In this document: in pieces, positions 47,373 through 59,149 of the stretch | Layout: each line of letters opens with the position of its first letter | How positions within the stretch are numbered: position 1 is the stretch's first letter | From: Baylisascaris procyonis | Lineage: Eukaryota > Nematoda > Chromadorea > Rhabditida > Ascarididae | Direction: 5' to 3' | DNA length: 64,000 nt | NCBI GenBank assembly: GCA_037389465.1 | Contig: JAZARR010000070.1 | Coordinates: 186,001 to 250,000 of the forward strand | Program-made: the position numbers and the translations under genes | Notes under the pieces: model-generated | What the model was told of the DNA's origin: nothing | Database searches by the model: none | Seen by the model: the letters and a program-made list of their open reading frames with translations, nothing else

Positions 47373-47947
47373 CTATCAGCCTAAATCGCTAGCTTTATAC
47401 CATTTTATCTCTTCTGAGTTTTCTATATTAATTCACCTCAGAATAATTCCCAAGAAAACGCATTCACGAAAACAATGACACAACAAATTGTTATCACAAG
47501 TTTGATGGTGCATTTGCTTAAACCATCTCTCCACCCCACCCCTCTTCCACCCTCACCACACCAATACCAACAAAATCACACCTTCATTCATTCATTGTGC
47601 GAATTTGTCACAACTACTTCATCATGACCTATCATAGTTCATTGAAAGCGAACAGATACGCGAAAAGGAAAGAAGAAACATCTCTACAGCTTCTGCAAAA
47701 AAAAATCGCTCTATAAAAAAGCAAGAAGATTTAATGAATCCATCGCAAATTTAGAAAATGAAAGAACTACTTCCCATCCATCACCATCGAAAAAACTAAT
47801 CGTAGCCAAAAGTCAAAAAAACCCAGCCCGACACGTGTGACACCTCATATCCTCGCACTCTCGAGATATAGTGAGAAAAATCTGGACACATAAGCATTCA
47901 TGCAGTCAATAAAAAATACCTAGTTAATAGGTTGAAAATCGACATAC

Positions 47948-48128
47948 TTGGCAGGTTTATGAAGTGAGATGATACTGGTAAGCGTCCTTAGTGCCTCAGT
48001 CTTAATCGTATCGACGAGTACACCCGAAGGTGCAATATCAACCAACAAAAGGTGCGATATCTCCTCCACCAGATTATCGTAGATCATTGAACTTAACTGC
48101 CATTCCTCCAGTACAGTACGAGAATATA
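47948..48128 (-). CDS. eel-1 (HUWE1): HUWE1 exon, DUF908 region
   Basis: A 181-bp exon from TTTTTTAG to AA/GTATGT. It encodes VYSRTVLEEWQ, YDNLVEEISHLL and IKTEALRTLTSIISLHKP. The last piece matches human IKAASLRTLTSIVHLERTP. About 100 residues that follow in human HUWE1 (FLPVLVRNCIQ...FLYHLASYDAGG) were not found in the next 600 bp. Confidence 0.9.
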
Positions 48129-48948
48129 CTAAAAAACGGTTCAAAAAATATATTACACTTACAGTGATTACCTTTAATATCACTAGCTCCGCTAAAAGGT
48201 GCTACCTTTTAAACAACACGGTGAATTGACACAGTCTTCATAACTATACTCTCACTACCTCCAGTATGACACGGGATGACTAATCCTTTCTTTGCAATAG
48301 GTAGCAAAAATGTTACCCCTCAATGAGATTACGAAACTTCCGATATCTGACAGGCGCAATACAACCATTTGCCTAGAACTGTTCACCGAAGATTTTAATT
48401 TTACGCGACAACCACCATCGGCGAAGAACGCCGCTTTGACGGAAAGCACTGTGCCACATCCTACTCACCTTGTCCTATACAATAAATTGTAATTCACAGA
48501 GGTTTCTTTAGAACTATACATTTTGAATTTCAAGTACATGTTAATAAGTAAGTATTATTACAGCAACAGATGAAATCAGCTACCTCATTTAGTCTACATC
48601 ACTCAATGTGATAATACTCTCCTGCCCATACAATCGTTGCTACCCAACCATTAGGCTGAAGCACACTCAAGAAATGATCAGTGATGGCAATAAGCATGAA
48701 GGCACTTCGCCATCAATCTCCATCACTGACGAACCACCCCCTTCACAAGTGACAGTGTTTCAATGAATATCCGCAAGCCAATAAAACGCTTTGACTTCAT
48801 CCCCACAAGCAATCCATTTCACGAGAAACTACAATTGCAAACACGACCACGAAGAACTAAGTCCGCATTTAATTCCAAGGCAAATCAAAATCGACATCAA
48901 AAAATATGATACAAAGCAAACTAAAAACACAATCAGCAATCAACTTAC

Positions 48949-49117
48949 CAAGTATGGAGAGAGCAAGCAATCTAGCAACGACGCAGAGACGACGTCCTTC
49001 GACACTCGAGAATGCACGTACAAGTCGCACACGAGCAAACAACGAAATGCGCTCCTCTTCGTCGATCCTCTCCCCACTCAGCAGTTCGTCCATCTCAACT
49101 GCCAAACTCTTGTCCAA
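48949..49117 (-). CDS. eel-1 (HUWE1): HUWE1 exon, DUF908 region
   Basis: A 169-bp exon from TTTTTCAG to G/GTAAGT. It includes ISLFARVRLVRAFSSVEGRR and LCVVARLLALSILG, close to human [32 protein letters not shown]. It ends in phase 1, which the next exon completes to give SILG/VYS, as in the human SILVYS. Confidence 0.92.
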
Positions 49118-49405
49118 CTGAAAAACACATTCTTCTCTCCTATCTCTCAAAAACTATCACAGGAGAAGGAAAGGACCATCAAACTAACAACATCCATTCA
49201 ACAATCTAACCATGTTCCATATTATATATCAGCTAGGACAATATTTGCAGATAAAGAATTTCTGGGCAAAATCCCATCCCCCTCTCCACAAAAAACAAAA
49301 ATCCTCATTTCTAAATGAAAAAAGTTCACCTTGAGTGGTAAAAATTCACTCATAAAACCCATCATAACGAAATCACTTCATTTAAAAAAAATCTATAGAA
49401 ACTAC

Positions 49406-49501
49406 CTGAACACTTCGAACCAATTTTGTTGAATTTTCCACTTGATAGCATATCGGTAAGAGTGGTGGTGCCCAAACATCAGATATGCAACATTCATCCA
49501 T
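49406..49501 (-). CDS. eel-1 (HUWE1): HUWE1 exon (MDECC... segment)
   Basis: A 32-codon exon, phase 0 to 0, between TTCAAAG and CAG/GTAGTT. It reads MDECCISDVWAPPLLPICYQ then VENSTKLVRSVQ, matching the human GLAECCRDLQMLKYPPS region. Phases agree with both neighbours. It is short, so the call rests on position, phase and the ECC...PP pattern. Confidence 0.7.
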
Positions 49502-50081
49502 CTTTGAATTGCGCAATTTGCCACTCCAACACTAAATCAACGCTTCTATACACTTCAGCGTAGTTTACCAATACATTAGTGATGCCAGTAAAAAGAATCT
49601 GAATATTTCTATATCGTAATATAGTGAAGAATATAGCAAAAAGACTCTGCACCCAGTAACTTCGACTCCCCCTCAATCCATGAATATGCTCCAATTTTTG
49701 AAATTCATATTTAAAGAAATACATGGGCAATGGGCAAAAGAAAATCCCATTCGATAAGCCAGCCAACTTCTGCACAAATTCGCAGAGTTATCGATTTGAC
49801 CTTATACTAGGCGAATAAAAACTTAACGCCACCTAAAATAATTTTCGCAACGAATCCTTAGAAAAAGTGCTGCGAGTAAAATGAGGGACAGATTGCTATG
49901 ATATGCTATAATTTGGCCTTGTATCCATCAATATCACATAAAATCTACAACTTGCAATTACTCTCCTTAATCCGGTTCTCCCATTATATAAAAAATTCGC
50001 TTCGTTTCATTGCTTGAATAAACAAACAAATGAACAAATCAACAAATAAATAAATAAATAAGTTCATGATGAAGTAAGCAC

Positions 50082-50273
50082 CTGTACGATAGCAGTGAGT
50101 TTCATAGTAAGCTGCTTCTGTTGAGATTCAGAGAGATGCTGGGAGAGGAAACGTGATCGTTTGCTTATCACCTGTAGCAAACGCAACGTCTCCACTACCA
50201 CCTCCATATTGCCTGAGTCCAGTAAGTCCATCAGCCGCTGCAAACATTGATCATCACTCTTCACCTTATCAAA
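50082..50273 (-). CDS. eel-1 (HUWE1): HUWE1 exon, N-terminal armadillo-like region
   Basis: 64 codons, containing LLDSGNMEVVVETLRLLQVI and SKRSRFLSQHL, like the human ...[24 protein letters not shown] segment. The donor is CAG/GTGCTTAC. The acceptor is either the AG before 50273, which is phase-compatible with the preceding exon, or the stronger-looking ATAG before 50280, which is not. I chose 50273 on phase. Confidence 0.85.
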
Positions 50274-51514
50274 CTCATCCCTATTACAATGAAACCTCTG
50301 CTCACTTATGCCATGCACCAAGGCTCAACCCAATTCCGATCAAGACCGGAGTCGGAATTTAACCTGTTGCGATATTCAGGTGAGTTAAACCCGTCCCAGG
50401 TCACATCTTTCCATGGGTCACAATAATTCGTTGCGTTTCTGCTCAATTGCCATCTTCACGGTCATGCTATTATTTACAGGCAGGCAACGAGAATATGAAT
50501 AAGAAATTGCAAACAAACCAACTGCTTTCTGAGCTTGCGTTCCTGCCTTTTCCGCATCGTTTCGTGCTCAACCAATCCCGTTCCTTGCCCCCTCCTCCCC
50601 CTCCCCATTACAGCAGAAATAACGGCAAACACAACAGTGTTCTTTCACTTCAGAACGAATTTCTCTGCGGATAAAGAATGACCTAAATTTAGAAAGCCAA
50701 TGCCATCTTCTGCAGGGGTTCGAGAAGTGAATTCATCAGTCTCTCATAAACTGACAGAAGCAGAGAAAAACACTGCAATCTCGAAACAGTTTTCTATGTA
50801 TAATGAAAAAATTGTTGGAATATTATATGGTTATTTCGCATACCTCTAAGGTAGATGTCACCAGCGACCAAGATGACACAGAATATGAAAAATAAACAAC
50901 ATCAGATAAATCCCAGTCACTTTCTTAACTTATTTTAGGGAAAACTGCTGCTTCACTTTTAATAATGATACCCCCACACCTTCATAATTATATTACCCAA
51001 CATTTAAGGATATTCACTTCTAATAATGCGCCTTATCCTTGCACCGAATCGCATTCTCATCGCCTCTACTTCTCTGAACTTTATTCGTCGATCCACTTCT
51101 CTTCACTAGAAGAATCACTAGCACCCCTATATTGAACTACCCATTTGCAAATCCCTTCGAGTTGGAACTACGGGAGGGAACGGAGGGAGGATTCCTTACA
51201 TATGCGCCCGCCATTGAGCAATGTCTTATTCGCCTCGTACATCTGTCCGCCTCTTTCTCGAACCTTTTGTTGTCAACTTAAAAAAAAGGAACAAAAAACT
51301 CCTGACAATGCTCTCATCCACAACTTAACGCCATCCTTTTTTTACCAAACTAAACAATGAGAGCATTAGTCAGCATCTTTTTCTTCCTGCCTATTTCGAA
51401 GGAACAGGTGAGATCGAATCTCAAACCGATTCCAGCATTTTTTCAGCTGCTATTCCACCTTTCTTTTCGCACAAAAAATCGCATATCTACTCAGAAAAAA
51501 GGAAAGAAACTAAC

Positions 51515-51715
51515 ATCAGCGGAGTTGTAGATGGAACGCGTAAAGGTGTTCTCGAATAGTAAACCCGTAAACGAGAGCACAGCGGCAACTCGTCGTACCA
51601 TGATCGGCTCTGCGTCGACTGCCATCAATACACCGCGAGTGTCCACATGTGCTACCGCTCTTTTGAGAACTTCATCGCACATGTTCAACACGTCTGCCCA
51701 ACGAGCCATCTCCGA
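51515..51715 (-). CDS. eel-1 (HUWE1): HUWE1 exon, N-terminal (WADVL... segment)
   Basis: Open exon with acceptor TTGCAG at the high end and donor GTTAGT at the low end, 67 codons, phase 0 to 0. It begins SEMARWADVLNMCDEVLKRA and ends with FTGLLFENTFTRSIYNSAD, which matches the human segment around YHWVDLLDRFDGIL and FTALLIEYSFSRHLY. Its first bases and upstream intron are duplicated at 30514-30640, where they are fused to a different HUWE1 exon. Confidence 0.88.
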
Positions 51716-53386
51716 CTGCAAGCAATGCTCATTACAAATAACAATGAAATCAAGCATGATAGGTCAATGCTCAGCCAAGTAAGAACAAGTGAAAGTACAA
51801 CATGATCTAAATTCTATGGTACTACCTAGGAACTACCTAGGGATTAGATTTGGTGGAAACAAAAAATATTGAAGTCAAATAGTTCGGTTATAGGGATACA
51901 AAAACAGAGTAAATATAAATGCTGCAAATGCTTTCGAGAAAACAATAACCCCACGTAGCAATTGGCAACGAAACAAAAATTTGAATTCCCGCTTCACAAG
52001 AATTCGTTGCAGGACTCGTCATTCATCATTGTAACATCCTATTACTTTTATGTACTAGCCACCCCCCCTCCGTGATGGAGGTCATAATGACGGATAAAGA
52101 AAAGTGAAAGAAAAACATCAAGAAGAATAAAATGTCAACGATATGCGCTAATCGGCAAATCACTTTCCATCCACGCCTATCCGCCTATATTATTTATCCG
52201 ATACGTACCCTCTGTACCAGCTACAGAGTAGTAATCATAAAACGGCTTCTGCGATTCATTCAGGTTACTATTCAGGTCACCGATTCATTCAAGTTCTATA
52301 TTCTATGGTGTTTCCTTATTGCGTATACATGTGCTTAGGTGCACCATCCCTTTTATTTCAAGCCGGGGTTTTATGTCATGGGTTTACAGTAGTTGTTTGA
52401 ATAAAACCCCATGTGAATTGGAGTCTGTTGTCGGCGTATGTTAAAAATCCCTCCAGCACAAACCTTTTCCGAAGATGCACCTAGACTTTTTCGTATGCCT
52501 GTACTTAAAAAGGGTCGATTTTTTAAATATGTCTAAATTTTACTCAATAACATCCAGTACCTAAATCAACCTGCCCCAACGAGAAGTAAAGAAATGAAGT
52601 GGTGAAAAACATCAGCCCCATCTGCTCAGATGCATCCATTTATGAACCATCTCCTCCCCAACGACGGGAAAGACCATGGCCCAGGTCTTCTACTTGTGCA
52701 AATGGGTCATTTATATAACATAGTTGAAAACTGATCCAGTCCCATCTTCGAGATCATACGAGCACAAAGGTCTAATGCCAAAGCTTCTAGCGACCCCGGA
52801 TGCAAAGGTTTCTGACATTCACGAAGATGTCTCGAAGATTGTCGGGATCTTTGAGTTAACATTACATCTTTCTACAAACAAGTCGTTTCAGAGGTAATGC
52901 CTCCGAACGAGCACAATGAATGTGCACGGAATAGAGAAAAATGAATGACCTTTAGACGCTATTAGTGCCATAACAACTGACAAAATCACTTGAAAGCGTG
53001 AAAAGATGAACTGCTAAAGAAAATTCGATAAAAAACGGAATGTTATAAATCCATTGAGAAGACAACATGACAATGTAATTCACTGTATATTGTGAACGTC
53101 ATCACAAACAGCCCCATCAGTGCAAAATTTCCTTTCCCCTTGAAAAATTTCAGATCCACTACGTACATTTGCACGGAGAAGAGTGAAAATTTTTCGAGGA
53201 TCTTCGAAATTAACTAACTAACAACTGATCTCTACAAAGTGCTGCAACAAGTGAAACTTTAAGGCACCCTTAACAGACCCGTAAATGTAAATATGCACTG
53301 TTCCGTGAAACAAGCTAAACAATCCCGTGAAGCCTGCCAACACAAAAAGGAATACGACAACATGCGTTAAAAGAAGAAACTGTTAC

Positions 53387-53557
53387 CTGATCGCATAGAA
53401 GTCGAGATAGGTCGGGATTCGCATCCTTCCACACGTCGATGTCGCACAGAAGGTCTTCCCGGTTATTGTATGTTGTTTGTAAGTCGAGAAGAACACGTCG
53501 ATGTATGTTGGGAATTGATGGAGTGTCCCGATTTGTGTCCACTAGCACTGCCAATGT
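53387..53557 (-). CDS. Unrecognised gene, 57-codon exon (copy 1)
   Basis: Clean exon from TTTCAG to CAG/GTAACA, phase 0 to 0. It reads TLAVLVDTNRDTPSIPNIHR RVLLDL, then NREDLLCDIDVWKDANPDLS. The composition is that of a folded, helical, charged protein; I do not recognise the family. As far as I can see it is identical in both block D copies. Confidence 0.65.
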
Positions 53558-53696
53558 CTGAAAGTTGACAGAGAATATGCTTGGCAGCCATATTCCAATT
53601 TTGCATAATGCAAAGAAAATGCACGAAAATGACATGGAGCAGGCGGAGAAGCATTAAAAAAGTCATTGAAACAATTGAAAATTGACTGGTGCTTAC

Positions 53697-53779
53697 TTGA
53701 TAGGATCGTATCGCATTCAAAACAGTAGAAACCGAAAATTTTGGTGAGGAATCATTTGAAAAGGCAAAATTCGTGACAT
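53697..53779 (-). CDS. Unrecognised gene, upstream exon (copy 1)
   Basis: From TTAAAAG to CAA/GTAAGC, phase 1 to 0, reading VTNFAFSNDSSPKFSVSTVL NAIRSYQ. It joins in frame to the exon at 53557. A tiny possible exon further upstream (53942-53973, reading STIEAVTSR, phase-compatible) may precede it. One residue differs in the duplicate (N to K). Confidence 0.6.
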
Positions 53780-54177
53780 CTTTTAAGATTAAATTGCACA
53801 ATACAAGCGCTCATCGAATTCTTGTGCAACAACCATTTATAGCTTATTCGACCGTCATATTGCTTCCATTATGCAAGAGACGATATCAATGAGTAAATGT
53901 CAATGAGTAAATAGGCATAAAATTCATTATAAAAAAACTACCTCGAGAAGTTACTGCTTCGATCGTACTGCAGCTTGCAAAATTTTTTCAATTTCCAGAA
54001 TCCAGATTTCTTTGAAAAGGAAATCTGTGCCGCTGAAGTTTGACGACTGCCTGCTTAAATCTGATGCATGTTTTTCGATGAAACACTAACGAACGACATA
54101 TCCTAGCCTACGGAAATCAAGCAGTCATTACTGCCATCTTAAATTATCCACCATCACGCTCAACTACATGTCATTAT

Positions 54178-54594
54178 ATGCAAAAAAAGCGTCCTAAGAA
54201 AAGTGCCGATAGGAACGGAGCAATACAAGGAAGCAGAGACATGATTACAGGTATTTTCACCGCTAATTCGATAAGTGGGAAAACAGAAAAGAGAGCAGAG
54301 GTGTTGATTGAAGAGCTGAAACGATGTTTGCCTAAATCTAAGCGCAAAGCAATAGTATACCTTCCTTCATACGGTGGAAGCAGGGCCATCAAAAACGCTA
54401 TCAGCAAAAAACAGAAGGTGACAAAACGAAACCTGGAAGTTGCCGACGTAGTGGGGTTCAAGCGCCGATATATTCTCGCAACGGCCTCCGCACTTAGTGG
54501 CTCCTCGAACAAGAAGAAACCCGCAACTTTGATGTGCAATCTTAAGCAGAAAGCATTTATGCAAAGCAAATCATCAAGTTCCCGCTTTTTTTAA
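54178..54594 (+). CDS. Hypothetical basic ORF (copy 1), truncated
   Basis: Intronless plus-strand frame of 138 codons starting MQKKRPKKSADRNG and including KTEKRAEVLIEELKRCLPKS KRKAIVYLPSYGG. Lys/Arg-rich. Its end is replaced at the block D/C junction. The minus strand is also open here, so the frame could be fortuitous. Family not recognised. Confidence 0.3.
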   Translation: MQKKRPKKSADRNGAIQGSRDMITGIFTANSISGKTEKRAEVLIEELKRCLPKSKRKAIVYLPSYGGSRAIKNAISKKQKVTKRNLEVADVVGFKRRYILATASALSGSSNKKKPATLMCNLKQKAFMQSKSSSSRFF

Positions 54595-54640
54595 AACAAA
54601 ATTTAGAAGCCTTGTAGTTTAGACCATCGAAGCGGATACC

Positions 54641-54762
54641 GACGCGATCGTCGAATTAGGTCCTAAAAGTACGGCTTCCAGTGACCAATTTCCCATTCAA
54701 ATACCATTCGACAAACGGTTTCAGATTACCGTCATCTTCCACTTCTAACAGCTCGCGATTTC
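54641..54762 (-). pseudogene. Truncated Ig-domain exon (block C copy 2)
   Basis: High part of the exon at 39640-39851 with the same in-frame TAA; the low part is deleted with the neighbouring intron. A remnant. Confidence 0.7.
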
Positions 54763-55375
54763 CTATAACAATTCTATTCAGTATGAAGTAGATGATGATC
54801 ATTCCCGTGATGAAGCAACAACGAGGCTCAAATGAACATCAAAAGAGGGGAAGAGCGCCCCAAAGAAGCTAGTATAGAAAGTCTTTGATTCGTCTGAACC
54901 AAAAAATTTCATAAACACCCAACAAATGGTGATAAAAATATGCGCAATCAGCCAGTTATACATAATCCCAACCTGTGGTTCATAACAATTTAAAAAGGAT
55001 GTGTTTTCCCGAACTGACCGTCTGCAAAATGCAATCCGATTTTTGCAGAAATCGGTAAATTTTAGATCTTTTAAAATTCATCACCCATTTCAACATTAAT
55101 CGATGAATCTGAAGGTTGCTAAAGAGGCGGATCATTGGCTTAGGTCAATAATGTGAAAAACAGCGACCCTAAGTTCAATATTTCCAAATAGTACAAACAG
55201 AAACATACGCAGAGACATGAGATTCGGCTTATCCAATATTTCTAGACGCCATCTCAAAACGCAAGTACCCGGAAGGATTCAACAGCTTGCTTGTCAACCA
55301 CTATCTTATGGCAACAAATCAAGAAACAAGGGAAATGTTGGAACGCTGAGTCGCACTATTTCTCAACACGGAAAC

Positions 55376-55524
55376 CATCTTCATAGTATCACCTTCAAAG
55401 GCAGTCGCATCATTGAGTGGCCTTGTTATCACTGCTGGTCTGAGTTCTTCTTGGACAGCTGTAGCAGAAGGCGAACGGCTGTGAGTGGTGGATTTTGTTG
55501 GTGAACGCGGACTTTCATCCGTAC
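55376..55524 (-). pseudogene. SPTK linker plus Ig start, duplicate
   Basis: Counterpart of 40457-40605, open: TDESPRSPTKSTTHSRSPSA and PAVITRPLNDATAFEGDTMK. Part of the decayed gene copy. Confidence 0.55.
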
Positions 55525-55952
55525 CTAGAAAATTCATCAGTGAAATTAAAAATTTTTCTTTATTATGAAAATTGAAAATGACATTCCAAGAGATCACTTC
55601 ATGGTGATAAATCAAGACAGCAATTGCAGTAATTCAGGAGCAAGTGGTGAACGGCCTTCAAAAAAGGGAGGAAAGGGAACTAAGAAGGAATAGTTTTTAA
55701 TACAAAACTTCTAAATTTGCAATCCCTACAGTATCCCCATAATGCTCTTTCCCGATATGAACAGATCACTTCTGATGGTTAAGTACCACTACTGGAGAAA
55801 TAGTAACAAAAAATAAATAAAAAAGGAGTCTTTGTTATAACAGTACAGTGGAATATATCATTAAATCTATACCTTCGCCATTATTCATTCTAAAGGGAAG
55901 GGGATATCCAACGTTAATTAAAACTCAGATTGTTATGAGATGAAGAACGCAC

Positions 55953-56067
55953 CGATAATTTTAACGATGCAATTTGTGGAGTCCTTTCTAGAGGGATTGA
56001 CCGCTTCGCATTGAATATTCTCCTGCATCTTCATGCACAATGTTCATTATGTTCAATATTGACACTC
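55953..56067 (-). pseudogene. Ig-domain exon, duplicate, with deletion
   Basis: Counterpart of 41032-41153 with loss of about nine bases and a changed donor (GTGCGT). Retains the EDAGEYS piece. Confidence 0.55.
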
Positions 56068-56371
56068 CTGAAATTTAACAATACGCTGATATCGTGCGAC
56101 TAGACAGAGTTGCGTATGTGAACTGCTGCATGCGAGACAAATAATTCGATAACGCCCCTCAAGAACCATCTCTCCTCATGTCTCGTCCGTCCCCATCTCC
56201 TCTACCATTTCAGTGCTTCAATGCGCATAATGCAACCAGAAGGACTCAGAGTGCCGAAAAGCGATCATCAGAATTGCGTTCATGATCGTAGACAGGCATC
56301 ACTTGACGGCGTTTCATTTAAAAACTCTGTATTGATTATTCATGTATACCTTTTCTATCGGTATATTGTAC

Positions 56372-56591
56372 ATTCTGTTTTCGAGAAGCAACTTCAAGCC
56401 ATCCTTGTACCAGGTAAGTGTGGGCGCCGGCGTTCTGACAATTCTGCATTCAAGGAGGTGCAAATTTGTATATTGGTCGATGCGAATTGGCCAACTCTCA
56501 GATTCGTGATGTTGACAATTCCACTGCTTGGCCTGCCCGTTATCGGGAACGATATTTATGGAAAATCAATTGCGTTGACTTCACGCTGAAG
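56372..56591 (-). pseudogene. Ig-domain exon, duplicate
   Basis: Counterpart of 41459-41678, with several base changes between copies and the same frame change. Confidence 0.5.
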
Positions 56592-57979
56592 CTAAAAAAA
56601 ACATTAGGATCACTGAGATTGGGGATTCTTGTAGGAGATTTCATGATTTCTACTAGCCATCAGTTTTTGTAACATTCCTTAAAACAGACCTCCGCCTTAA
56701 CAGTTTCGTCAATTAACGATACATCCTAAGAGTGACGTCGAAGAGAGATCGTTCTAGAATGTCTTAATGGCAAGGATTCAATTTTAAACAATTTCACTAT
56801 TTCGCATCACCTCAAAAACACCCGGCTGGTTGAAAAATTTCATAGAGAAATGGAAGAGTTTGGAAATATTTTTCAAGTAATAATGCCGTTGCATAATGCA
56901 CCAATGAATGCTAACGTTTCCATCAACAAGCGATTAGAATTTTGTGACGACATTCCAATATGAATGAACACAACGAAAATATTTCAGTTGCAAATTCCGA
57001 AAGGGTATAATCACCTAATGAAGCGTAAATCTAATTTTACTCATCGAAGAAAGCGTTGCTCGATGGGATCTCGAATATCGAACGCAATCGAGCCACGCTC
57101 ATAGCTCCCTATAATCATTGAGGCACGGCAAACTCATATAATATTTCGGTGGGATCATTAGCAACAATCTCTAATAAATAAACGAACTGACTGACGGTTA
57201 GTTAGTTTGTTTCGTTCTCACAAATTACCACTAACTTACAGCACTCGAAACATCACCAGAATTACATTGAGACGAAAGCATTGGAATAAATCCTCGACAT
57301 AATCTAATTAAAAGAATGCTCAATTATTCATATGATCGCCGATGAATCAATAACTGATAATTTTGAGATCACAAGGGATACCGATCACTTCGCAGCAACA
57401 GGCAGGTGATCAAGTCCTTTGAGGGTCATATCGTTTCTTGATCTATCCGCATATCTTTTCATCACTGAATTCGTCTAAACTACACAGATAGTTACTACTC
57501 TCTAAACTGCATTCCCTATTAATGTGCTGACTATAACTGCAATGAACTATGCAAACACTTCAGCAAACAACCGTTTCAAATGATATCGCTTAATAAGGCA
57601 ACAGGTCAGCAAGCAATCCCCGCAACTAACTAATGATGACCCATCCAATAAACATTGGAAAGAATTTGCGGCGTAACAAAACGCGACAAGAATCTCCCAA
57701 TCACTTCAATACAATCAATTATTATTTCTGAATCGTTCGTCGAATGAAAGGGCGAATTATTTCGCTTTCTTTTTGCCTATTATTGGGGTACTCAATCATG
57801 GAACCACGGAACTTCGTCCATACAATCAGTATTAGTAGTGATATTAGTAGCAGTAGTAGTAATAACAGCGTTAGTAACAGTCATTTATTCACATGAAAAT
57901 ACAGAAAACTTCTCCCAAGCTGTGGAATACAAATGCAAAAGAAACATATAAAGGCAAAATAACGCAACGCGACACTTAG

Positions 57980-57982
<3 letters not shown>

Positions 57983-58056
<74 letters not shown>
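57983..58056. repeat. TA microsatellite (expanded)
   Basis: About 37 TA units in block C copy 2. Confidence 0.97.
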
Positions 58057-58057
<1 letters not shown>

Positions 58058-58168
58058 CATAACACTGCAAAGCAAATCAATTTGTGAAAAATAAGTGATA
58101 AAACAAAGTAAGAGGGAAGCAAATGAAAGGACTAATTATACTCATATACTATAATAACAGCTCAATGA

Positions 58169-59149
58169 AAAAAGAAGACTATCTACTCGCCAAATAGGAA
58201 GATGTGGTGCCGATTTAAAAAAAATGCTAGCAGTGTCCTCTCATCGTATGTCGAATAATCAATGCCACCAGCTTCCACGAACTTAAAAACATTGATAACT
58301 TAATCGTATATCCCATATAATGAATGAATTAAGATTTCTTAATGAGTAAAAAAACATCAAAACAGGGCCATTAAACGAAAGTTTTACCGGGAAAGACGGA
58401 AACGCTGACAATGAAAGAAGTAAGCGCCCCTTTTCGAGAAAAAACGTTTGTGAAAAATACAAATGAGAAATAATGTCAGCGATGCAGATATGATATCTGG
58501 AAGATGAAATGGAATATAGATATCCATGTATCTCAACAGAAAAAATGACGCGAAAGAAGCGCAACAGAACGAAAACTTCGATAAGTGAGATGAGAAAGGA
58601 TGAGAGAGAAGCAAGGAATGGGTATTGCATCTTTTATACGAATTATCATAAACGTGAAGGTTGCCTTCAAAAATAAAAGATGGGAATGTCGCCTTGTTGT
58701 AGCGCACTCTATTGCAGATTCTTATTAAATTACTAACAAGATCTGTGCTGTTTTACATTTCATCCCGTTACGCCAACTTATTGCACTAACACACAAAAAT
58801 AATAATGCCCTTCACCCCATGAACTGGCTGCTGATTGTAATAAATCAAAAGATGAAAAATTGTTTTTTTTAAACAAATCCGATCAGGGAAACTGCATGCA
58901 GCCTGAACTATTCAAATATCGAAAAATTTGTCGTTCTATACAGTGTTAAATTCCAATTATTGTTGTAGTATCCAGAAAATGTTTCATGACCAGACTATAG
59001 GTAAGACTTTTTACCAGCGATGTAACGATTGTTTCATCAATAATATGAAAGCGTTTACAAACGACTTTGAATTTTGAAATGACAAATGATTGCTACAATG
59101 ACAGAACTATAATTATATTTGGATATCGGGAACGTCATTCATCGCTCAC
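58169..59149. other. No gene recognised
   Basis: Unique sequence between block C copy 2 and the coiled-coil exon; only short frames without borders. Confidence 0.5.

Larger units (their letters stand above)
43515..51715 (-). pseudogene. eel-1 (HUWE1): HUWE1/EEL-1 partial copy III (N-terminal exons, internally deleted)
   Basis: Gene-level entry for ten minus-strand exons resembling human HUWE1, a cytosolic/nuclear HECT-type ubiquitin ligase of about 4,400 residues. The exons cover the DUF908 and start of DUF913 armadillo-like regions. The first recognisable N-terminal exon is absent upstream, where block D with an unrelated gene begins at 51841. After the exon at 44885-45056, the exons expected next (seen in copy I) are missing and the copy enters block A sequence at 44700. 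The remaining junction, 44885 to 43756, is in frame. Downstream lies the UNC-89-like block C, so the rest of HUWE1 does not follow. Family identity is strong; whether the locus is expressed, a pseudogene or an assembly fragment is open. Confidence 0.7.
51841..54587. repeat. Segmental duplication block D, copy 1
   Basis: Near-identical to 60398-63066 except for a region (about 52035-52480 against 60595-60967) where the other copy holds TA arrays. Contains exons of an unrecognised gene and a plus-strand open frame. Confidence 0.92.
54641..58168. repeat. Segmental duplication block C, copy 2
   Basis: Counterpart of 39730-43232, placed directly beside block D copy 1. The TA microsatellite is greatly expanded here (57983-58056). 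Confidence 0.93.

Noticed and set aside
48255..48449. Minus-strand frame with FFADGGCRVKLKSSVNSSRQ, resembling human HUWE1 EFYADPGAEVKIEKRTTSN
   Set aside because: It lies on the wrong side of the exon at 48949-49117, lacks clear splice borders, and the exon chain 49406-48949-47948 is already in phase without it.
48791..49318. 175-codon plus-strand frame
   Set aside because: Antisense to two HUWE1 exons and their intron; no motif or splice support.
50325..50400. Possible tRNA-like fold near AATTCCGA...TCGGAATT
   Set aside because: The arms do not form a cloverleaf and no standard T-loop or D-loop motif is present.
57881..58075. Frames rich in alternating Ile-Tyr
   Set aside because: Translation of the TA microsatellite; the same applies at 60748-60957.
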